A stretch of 10,787 nt of DNA from CAVQCX01 sp050050175 (GTDB taxonomy: Bacteria > Pseudomonadota > Gammaproteobacteria > Chromatiales > Chromatiaceae), in NCBI GenBank assembly GCA_050050175.1, contig JASFUT010000089.1, forward strand, positions 1 through 10,787. The letters are read 5' to 3'. How positions within the stretch are numbered: the first letter of the stretch is position 1; each line of letters begins with the position of its first letter. Below, piece after piece: positions 5,671 through 10,787 of the stretch. A program made the translations under genes and the position numbers. The notes below the pieces were generated by a model, which searched no databases, was not told the origin of the DNA, and saw only the letters and a program-made list of their open reading frames with translations.

Positions 5671-6717
5671 ATGAATACGCAAGACGACACGACCCCCCCC
5701 TTCGGCGTCCTGCTGGTCAATCTGGGCACGCCCGACGCCCCCGACACCGCGTCGGTCCGCCGCTACCTAGCCGAGTTCCTGAGCGATCCCCGGGTTATCG
5801 AGGCGCCGCGGGTGATCTGGTGGCCGGTGCTCCACGGCGTCATCCTCCGGGTGCGGCCCCGGCGCTCCGCGGCCGCGTATCGGGAGGTCTGGACGGAGGA
5901 CGGCTCGCCGCTGCTCAGCATTTCCAAGCGTCAGCGGCCGGCCCTGGAACGGGCACTGGCCGAACGCACCGGCCACCGGATCCCCGTGGTGCTGGCCATG
6001 CGCTACGGCACCCCGTCCATCGAGCAGGGGCTTTCCGCCCTGCGCGACGCCGGCATCGCGCGCATCCTGGTGCTGCCGCTGTATCCCCAGTACTCGGCCA
6101 CTACCACGGCATCGATATTCGACCGGGTCACCGAGGTGCTGCGCGGCTGGCGGGTCCTGCCGGAGCTGCGCTTCATCAATCGCTACCCCGATCACCCCGC
6201 CTACATACGCGCCCTGGCCGGGAGCGTGCGGGACTTTCAGGCCGAGCACGGCCGCCCGGAGCGCCTCTTGCTCTCCTTCCATGGCATACCCAGGGAGTAC
6301 GCCGACAAGGGTGATCCCTATCCGGACGACTGCGAGCGCACGGCCCGCGCCCTGGCCCGGGAGCTCGGCCTCGCCGACGACGACTGGCTGATGACCTTCC
6401 AGTCCCGCTTCGGGCCCAAGGAGTGGCTCAAGCCCTACACCGATCAGACCCTCAAGGCCTGGGGCGCGGGCGGCGTCAAGCGCGTGCAGGTGATCTGCCC
6501 CGGCTTCCCCACGGACTGCCTGGAGACCATCGAGGAGGTCGGCGCCGAGAACCGGGAGTATTTCATGGAGGCCGGCGGCGAGGACTACCGCTACATCCCA
6601 TCCCTGAACGACAGCCCCGCCCACATGGAGGCCCTGGTCGACCTGATCGGAGAGCACGTCACGGGCTGGCTGCCCGAGCGCAAGGCCGGGACCGGGGGAA
6701 GGGAGAGCCCGGCATGA
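5671..6717 (+). CDS. hemH: Ferrochelatase (protoporphyrin/coproporphyrin ferrochelatase)
   Basis: Inserts Fe2+ into protoporphyrin IX, the last step of protoheme synthesis. The 348 residues match the bacterial family. GVLLVNLGTPDAP near the N-terminus is the family opening, followed by GSPLLSISKRQ, LPLYPQYSATTTAS, the catalytic region LLSFHGIPREYADKGDPY with His204, FQSRFGPKEWLKPYTD, and CPGFPTDCLETIEEV with the conserved Glu285. His204 and Glu285 correspond to the two active-site residues known in other ferrochelatases. There is no C-terminal extension with an iron-sulfur motif. The start is ATG 5671, just before the conserved N-terminus; the in-frame GTG at 5509 would add 54 residues of repeat DNA. 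No strong Shine-Dalgarno site is present. A run of eight C lies at codons 8-10. The stop overlaps the next gene's start as ATGA, so the pair is translationally coupled. Confidence 0.97.
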   Translation: MNTQDDTTPPFGVLLVNLGTPDAPDTASVRRYLAEFLSDPRVIEAPRVIWWPVLHGVILRVRPRRSAAAYREVWTEDGSPLLSISKRQRPALERALAERTGHRIPVVLAMRYGTPSIEQGLSALRDAGIARILVLPLYPQYSATTTASIFDRVTEVLRGWRVLPELRFINRYPDHPAYIRALAGSVRDFQAEHGRPERLLLSFHGIPREYADKGDPYPDDCERTARALARELGLADDDWLMTFQSRFGPKEWLKPYTDQTLKAWGAGGVKRVQVICPGFPTDCLETIEEVGAENREYFMEAGGEDYRYIPSLNDSPAHMEALVDLIGEHVTGWLPERKAGTGGRESPA

Positions 6718-7079
6718 GCGATCAACCAAGGCCCACGGACATCCGCGTGCACCGCGATTCCCGGACGCTGGAGATCGCCTTCGACGACGGCGCCCGATTC
6801 GAGCTGCCCTGCGAGCTGCTGCGCGTCTACTCGCCCTCGGCCGAGGTGCGCGGGCACTTCGGCAAGGGCGCCAAGCTGGTGGTCGGCAAGGAGGACGTCA
6901 ACATCGACGACGTCCGACCGGTGGGCAACTATGCCGTGAAGATCGTCTTCGACGACGGCCACGACTCCGGCCTGTTCGACTGGCGCTATCTCTACGACAT
7001 GGGTCGCCGACAGGCGGTGCTCTGGACCGACTACCTGGACCGCCTCCGCGAGGCGGGCCAAGAGCGCCGCAAGGCGTAG
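6714..7079 (+). CDS. DUF971 / gamma-butyrobetaine hydroxylase-like N-terminal domain protein
   Basis: Small cytoplasmic protein of 121 residues that is a single DUF971 (GBBH-like_N) domain. Family features are the opening DIRVHRDSRTLEIAFDDG, ELPCELLRVYSPSAEVRGH, the segment DVNIDDVRPVGNYAVKIVFDDGHDSGLFDW and the closing YLYDMGRR. It lacks the dioxygenase domain, so despite the usual name it is not a carnitine-synthesis enzyme. The same domain is found at the end of HCF101-type Fe-S carrier proteins, which hints at an iron or Fe-S role; that link is inference. ATG 6714 overlaps the hemH stop by 4 bases and has GGGAG at 6701-6705, 8 bases ahead, so the start is firm. Confidence 0.93.
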   Translation: MSDQPRPTDIRVHRDSRTLEIAFDDGARFELPCELLRVYSPSAEVRGHFGKGAKLVVGKEDVNIDDVRPVGNYAVKIVFDDGHDSGLFDWRYLYDMGRRQAVLWTDYLDRLREAGQERRKA

Positions 7080-7252
7080 GTCGGGACGAGCCCCCGCGAA
7101 GCCGGACGGCCGGCCGCGCAGTCGGGCTGGCTGAAGCCGGATCCGCACCGCACCGATACGACCCGCAGCGTCCCGTGGAATTCGCGCGGCTTCCGTTTCG
7201 GCGGGCCGCCGGCGGCCGCCGCCCCTGCCGCGAGCCCCGGCGCCGCCGGCAG

Positions 7253-7286
7253 TTTACGCTCCTCCCCGGGGGCCGTAATCTACGGC
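7253..7286 (+). promoter_or_regulatory. candidate sigma70 promoter with operator-like inverted repeat
   Basis: TTTACG (7253-7258) and TAATCT (7276-7281) are 17 bases apart. The -35 matches four of six positions; the -10 matches only three, but these include the most conserved first, second and last positions. The -10 lies inside GCCGTA-ATC-TACGGC (7272-7286), a perfect 6-bp inverted repeat that could be a repressor site. Transcription would start near 7288, leaving a leader of about 100 bases. Confidence 0.35.
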
Positions 7287-7376
7287 TCCACCGGACGAGG
7301 ACGTTGCGCAGATTCTCCTTCGCACCCGGTGCCGGCCCCCTCAGACGCCGGCCCCGGATCCGGTCTGTCCACAATC

Positions 7377-7381
7377 AGGAG
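7377..7381 (+). promoter_or_regulatory. ribosome binding site that fixes a TTG start
   Basis: AGGAG lies 5 bases before TTG 7387. No ATG or GTG of the same frame occurs nearby, and the first hydrophobic segment follows soon after, so the rare TTG start is well supported. Confidence 0.75.
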
Positions 7382-7386
7382 CACTC

Positions 7387-10230
7387 TTGCAGCTTTCATC
7401 GCTCAGGATCCCTAGCCTCCAGCTGCCCGCGTTCCACGGACCCTGGCTGCCGCTGGCGGTCGCCGGGTCGGCCTGGCTGGTGCTCCTGCTGTCCCAGGTG
7501 CCGGCTGCGCCCCGGGGGACGCCCGTCGCCGCCTGGCAGCCCGCAGCCGCCCTGCTGGTGATCGGCCTCCTGACCGGGGCCGCAATCCCGCCCATGCGGC
7601 AGCGCCCCCTGGCCCTGTCCGCGACACTGGGCCTGATCGTCGTGGCCTGGGGAGGCATCCTCGCGCTGTTCCTCGCGCAGCGAAGCTCGCGCACCGGCTG
7701 GTACGCCTTCCCCGATTCCTGGGCCCTGATCGGCGTTGGCACGGCCGCCCTGGGCGGGGGGCTGGTTGCAGCCCGTTTCATGGCATCGGCCCTCGACCGC
7801 GCGTCCCCGTTCCGGGGACGGCTCCTCGCGGGGACGGCCGCGCTCTGCGCGCTCGCGGTGGCACTGGTGCCGCTCGCACCGGCGAAGCCCATGCTCGCGC
7901 CCTTGGCGATGCCGGACCTTCTGGGCCTGCTGACATCGGTTCCGCAGCGGGTCTACGTGCTCATCAAGGGGGCGATGATCTGGGTGCCGCTGGGCTTCGT
8001 GCTCGGCGCCGGGGGGATGGGCGGGGCGCTGCGCAGATGGGTGCCCGCCGCAGTGATCGCCTTCTTCCTCGTGGGCTGGCCGCTGTTCGGCAAGCTGACG
8101 GCATCGGATCTCATGCAGGTGCTGTTCGCGCCCGTGGGAGTCTGGCTCGGTCTATGGCTCGTGGAGCGAACGCTGCGCACCGCAGGAGTCGAAGCGTTGC
8201 GCGACGCCCCGCCCGCGGACAGCCCCCGGGACCAATACCCCCCTGCGCACACCCCGCCCGCGTTTCGGCTGCCCGCCATCGCCCGCGCGAGTCCAAACGC
8301 CCTGGCCCTGGCGGCGGCCTTTCTCCCGATCGCCCTGGCGGCCTGGGGCCTGTGGGACTTCCCGCGCTTTCAGCTCGCCCTGGGCGCGGCCCTACTCCTC
8401 TACCTCGCGCTGCTCGTCGGTTACCGCCATGCCTGGCTGGCGGTCGTGCCCGCCGTGCTCCCGGTCCTCGATCTAGCGCCCTGGACCGGACGCTTCTTCC
8501 TCGACGAGAGCGACCTCTTTCTGCTGGTGACCCTGGGGGCGGCCCTGCTGCACGGCCGCCACCGGGAGGCCGGGCCCTTCCTGTCCCGGCCGGCGGCGGT
8601 CCTCTGCGGCCTGTTCGCGGCGACGACGCTCATCGCCCTGTTGATCGGGCTGCTGCCGCTGGCGCCACTGGACGCCAACGCCTTCGCCAACTACTTCAGC
8701 CACTACAACGCCCTGCGCGTAGGCAAGGGCTTCGCCTGGGGTCTCGCCTTCTTCCTCCTCCTGCGCTGGACGGTGCCCCGGGGCTCGGACCTTGCGGCGC
8801 GGCTCTTCACCATCGGGCTGCTGCTCGGACTGCTCGGCGTGATCCTCATCGGCGTGCGAGAGCGTTGGCAGTTCGCCGATCTCCTGGACTTCTCGGTGCC
8901 CTACCGGATCACGGCCAGCTTCTCCAGCATGCACACCGGCGGCTCGCACCTGCCCGCCTTCCTCATCCTGGCCGTTCCCTTCATCTGGCTGTGGATGGTG
9001 CGCACGCGAAACGTCGCCGGGGTCCTCGCCGCCCTCGCCCTGTTCGCCGGGGCGCTCTACCTGGTGGTGTCCACGGTGACCCGTGCCGCGTTCCTCGCGC
9101 TGGCCGTGGAACTGGCACTGCTCAGCCTGTTCTGGGTACGGGGACTGGCCCAGGCAGGCATGCGCAAGGCCGCTTCGGCCACCGCCTTCGCCGTCACGGC
9201 GACGATCGCGGTGGGCCTGCTCTATGTCGGGACCCAGGGGTATTTCGGAGAGCGCATGGCAGCCGTACAGCGCGACGCCGACACGCGCTTGGAGCACTGG
9301 CGCTCGGCCCTGTGGATGATGGACGAAGGCCTGGGCACGAGCGTGTTCGGCATGGGGCTCGGCCGCTTTCCGGAGACCTATCTCAACCGCAACCCCGCGG
9401 GCCGCGTCCCGGGCAACTTCCGCTACGCCTCAGAGCGGGGGAACGGCTATCTGGCGCTGGGGAGCGGGGAGACGCTCTACCTCGGTCAACGGGTTGCCGT
9501 GCAGCCCCGGACCCGATACCGGCTGGCGATGGACCTGCGAGGCGACGCCCGGACCCTGCGTCTCACCGTGCCCCTGTGCGAGAAGCACCTGCTCAACTCC
9601 CGAAGGTGCAACTGGGGAACCTACGAGGCACCCGGCGGCGACCGCCAGTGGCGGCGCACGGAGGTGACGCTCAACAGCGGCGAGATCGGTGCGGGCAATC
9701 TGCTGTCGCGCCCGCCGGTCGAGCTCTATCTGTACAACGCAGAAGAGGGCCGGCTGGTCGAGGTCGACAACCTGAGCCTGCGCGGACCCGGCGGTGAGGA
9801 ACTGCTGCGCAACGGGGATTTCTCCCGGGGCGGGGACTTCTGGCTGTTCAGGACCCACGACCACCTGGCGTGGCATATCAAGAACCTCTGGGTTTCCCTG
9901 CTCTTCGAGCAGGGCTGGCTGGGCCTGCTGGGGTTCAACCTGCTGATGCTGGCCGCCTTCGTCCACCTGGCGCGCGCCGCCTGGCGCGGCCGGCCGGTCC
10001 CGGCGGCGGCCCTGACGGCCGTGACCGGATTTCTCGCCCTGGGCCTGTTCTCGAGCCCCTTCGACGCGCCGCGGCTCACCGCGTTGTTCTTCGCCGTGCT
10101 CGCGGTCGCGCTGCACGCCGCTCCAGCGGCGCCGGCTGAAGGCCCCCAGCCTGGGCCGCGGGAGCGCTCGAGCCGGGCGAGGGGCCGTCCTCCGGCCCGG
10201 CCGGAGGAGCCGGGCGGGGACCGCGGGTAA
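7387..10230 (+). CDS. polytopic O-antigen ligase/polymerase-like protein with VanZ-like N-terminus and carbohydrate-binding-like insert
   Basis: Inner-membrane protein of 947 residues with about 20 hydrophobic segments, probably ligating or polymerising a lipid-linked surface glycan. Three parts are visible. (1) Residues about 1-265 have eight helices; IKGAMIWVPLGFVLG and the later DLMQVLFAPVGVWLGLWL resemble the VanZ fold, but the usual E..Q motif is not seen. (2) Residues about 300-675 look like the O-antigen ligase/Wzy core, with SMHTGGSHLPAFLILAVPF, VSTVTRAAFLALAVE and the periplasmic loop start RLEHWRSALWMM ... VFGMGLGRF (634-661). (3) Residues about 677-815 form a beta-rich insert (ALGSGETLYLGQRVAVQP, TRYRLAMDLRG, VEVDNLSLRG, LLRNGDFSRGGDFW) like a carbohydrate-binding jelly roll. 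The ligase core resumes at HDHLAWHIKNLWVSLLFEQ, where His830 fits the conserved WaaL-type histidine. The last 40 residues are Pro/Arg/Gly-rich and probably disordered. No glycosyltransferases are adjacent, so the glycan is unknown. Confidence 0.85.
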   Translation: MQLSSLRIPSLQLPAFHGPWLPLAVAGSAWLVLLLSQVPAAPRGTPVAAWQPAAALLVIGLLTGAAIPPMRQRPLALSATLGLIVVAWGGILALFLAQRSSRTGWYAFPDSWALIGVGTAALGGGLVAARFMASALDRASPFRGRLLAGTAALCALAVALVPLAPAKPMLAPLAMPDLLGLLTSVPQRVYVLIKGAMIWVPLGFVLGAGGMGGALRRWVPAAVIAFFLVGWPLFGKLTASDLMQVLFAPVGVWLGLWLVERTLRTAGVEALRDAPPADSPRDQYPPAHTPPAFRLPAIARASPNALALAAAFLPIALAAWGLWDFPRFQLALGAALLLYLALLVGYRHAWLAVVPAVLPVLDLAPWTGRFFLDESDLFLLVTLGAALLHGRHREAGPFLSRPAAVLCGLFAATTLIALLIGLLPLAPLDANAFANYFSHYNALRVGKGFAWGLAFFLLLRWTVPRGSDLAARLFTIGLLLGLLGVILIGVRERWQFADLLDFSVPYRITASFSSMHTGGSHLPAFLILAVPFIWLWMVRTRNVAGVLAALALFAGALYLVVSTVTRAAFLALAVELALLSLFWVRGLAQAGMRKAASATAFAVTATIAVGLLYVGTQGYFGERMAAVQRDADTRLEHWRSALWMMDEGLGTSVFGMGLGRFPETYLNRNPAGRVPGNFRYASERGNGYLALGSGETLYLGQRVAVQPRTRYRLAMDLRGDARTLRLTVPLCEKHLLNSRRCNWGTYEAPGGDRQWRRTEVTLNSGEIGAGNLLSRPPVELYLYNAEEGRLVEVDNLSLRGPGGEELLRNGDFSRGGDFWLFRTHDHLAWHIKNLWVSLLFEQGWLGLLGFNLLMLAAFVHLARAAWRGRPVPAAALTAVTGFLALGLFSSPFDAPRLTALFFAVLAVALHAAPAAPAEGPQPGPRERSSRARGRPPARPEEPGGDRG

Positions 10231-10312
10231 GGGCGCCTTCAGGTCCCGCAGCCCCCTCCGCGGGCCGGAAGACGGCAGCCCATCGGCGAGCCCTCGCACG
10301 GACCCGCCGACA

Positions 10313-10687
10313 TCAGTGCAGCGACCGCCTCCGGACTCGGACCGCCACCAGCCCGGTGAGCGGAAACCGCACCAACACGGAGGTCCCTGGCGAGGGAACG
10401 GTGGCCGTATCGCAGGGCAGGACCTTGCAGGTGCCGCTGTGGCCGCCCAGCTTGCCGCCCGAGTAGCTGTAGATGGCGGTACCGAAGGACAGGGTCTCGC
10501 CGGCTCCGCCGGAAAGAGTGGACGGCACCAGTCCGTTCAGGTCCGTCGGGTCGGTCGTCGAGAAGGCGTTCTGGAAGGGGAAACACTGCTCGGCAGGACG
10601 GCTGCAGCCTGCGGACACCGGGAACTGGCCGTCGTTCAGGATCATCCCGGTTCCGTCGAAGCGCCCCTCGTTCGTCCTGATGGACAC
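10313..10687 (-). CDS. secreted or pilin-like protein, unknown function; possibly the 3' part of an interrupted gene
   Basis: I do not recognise the family with confidence. The minus strand has strong G/C third-position bias through this frame, which marks it as coding. The product is rich in Gly, Ser and Thr with several cysteines (SAGC, EQCF, TCKVLPC), as in extracytoplasmic proteins. The segments AYSPTGEVSI (reading just upstream of GTG 10687) and VLVRFPLTGLVAVR near the end recall beta strands of GspH/FimT-type minor pilins, but no prepilin leader is in the window. GTG 10687 is only the first possible start after an in-frame TGA (10721-10723). Coding signal continues on both sides of that TGA to the right edge, and no proper ribosome site precedes the GTG. 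The gene is convergent with the glycan enzyme, 82 bases away. Confidence 0.55.
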   Translation of the reverse strand: MSIRTNEGRFDGTGMILNDGQFPVSAGCSRPAEQCFPFQNAFSTTDPTDLNGLVPSTLSGGAGETLSFGTAIYSYSGGKLGGHSGTCKVLPCDTATVPSPGTSVLVRFPLTGLVAVRVRRRSLH

Positions 10688-10769
10688 CTCACCCGTCGGC
10701 GAATAGGCGCAGCGCAGGCCTCAGGGAGTGGTGGAGTACGCGCGATTCGGGGTGCCGATCCGCGCGACA

Positions 10770-10786
10770 GGGCGTTGACAACGCCC
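10770..10786. repeat. 17-bp perfect palindrome at the right edge
   Basis: GGGCGTTG, a single A, then CAACGCCC form perfect 8-bp arms. The site also contains TTGACA. It lies where the minus-strand coding signal enters the window, so it may be intragenic; its role is unknown. Confidence 0.6.
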
Positions 10787-10787
10787 C

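Larger units (their letters stand above)
7080..7386. other. 307-bp intergenic region with palindromes and a candidate promoter
   Basis: No ORF here is convincing. It contains a perfect 14-bp palindrome (GGCCGCC/GGCGGCC, 7204-7217), a candidate promoter with an overlapping inverted repeat (7253-7286), two GCCGGC blocks (7331-7336, 7347-7352) and CCGGATCCGG (7354-7363). No T-run follows any hairpin, so no intrinsic terminator is called for the hemH operon. Confidence 0.6.

Noticed and set aside
8037..9797. 586-residue plus-strand frame inside the glycan enzyme
   Set aside because: An out-of-frame shadow that is rich in Arg, Pro and Gly. The 947-residue frame has ordered membrane helices and family motifs over the same DNA.
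10245..10264. terminator hairpin between the convergent genes
   Set aside because: CCCGC and GCGGG can pair, but the stem is only 5 bp with a 10-base loop and no T-run on either strand.
8473..10299. two long minus-strand frames opposite the glycan enzyme
   Set aside because: Antisense shadows with Gln/Glu/Gly/Arg-rich products and no motifs.
10721..10723. selenocysteine reading of the TGA
   Set aside because: No stem-loop of the expected kind was recognised just downstream, the family is not a known selenoprotein, and a simple Trp codon mutation explains it better.

Overview
This is a GC-rich window of a Gram-negative chromosome, most likely gammaproteobacterial. The evidence is a soluble transhydrogenase of the SthA type, a gammaproteobacterial-style ferrochelatase, an O-antigen ligase-type membrane protein and REP elements with GTAG/GTGGGAG heads. 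Codons end mostly in G or C, so many long mirror ORFs exist on the opposite strand and are not genes. An affiliation near Chromatiales/Ectothiorhodospiraceae is a guess from style, not shown by any marker.

Layout, left to right. Positions 1-1176 hold the 3' part of a CPA1-type Na+/H+ antiporter that enters from the left edge. Positions 1250-2647 hold sthA, the soluble pyridine nucleotide transhydrogenase. Positions 2718-5209 form a tight three-gene cassette: a SlyD/FKBP-like domain fused to a class I methyltransferase with an atypical motif I, a 55-residue charged helical protein 2 bases downstream, and a 338-residue protein of unknown function. A 7-bp tandem repeat covers the stop codon of the last gene.

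Positions 5210-5670 carry no gene. They hold a dense cluster of REP/BIME-like palindromes, including two diverged copies of a roughly 85-bp element spaced 93 bp apart. Positions 5671-7079 hold hemH (ferrochelatase, last step of protoheme synthesis), overlapped by 4 bases with a DUF971 (GBBH-like N-terminal domain) gene, so the two are translationally coupled. A 307-bp gap with a candidate promoter and operator-like inverted repeat leads to 7387-10230. That gene encodes a 947-residue polytopic protein with a VanZ-like N-terminal part, an O-antigen ligase/polymerase-like core and a carbohydrate-binding-like insert in its last large periplasmic loop. It starts at TTG behind a strong Shine-Dalgarno site. 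A convergent minus-strand gene (10313 onward) encodes an apparently secreted, cysteine-containing, possibly pilin-like protein. Its coding signal runs past an in-frame TGA toward the right edge.

The first two genes handle ions and NAD(P)H, and hemH-DUF971 belongs to heme and possibly Fe-S metabolism. The 947-residue protein belongs to surface glycan assembly. The least explained parts are the FKBP-methyltransferase cassette and the three-part glycan enzyme.
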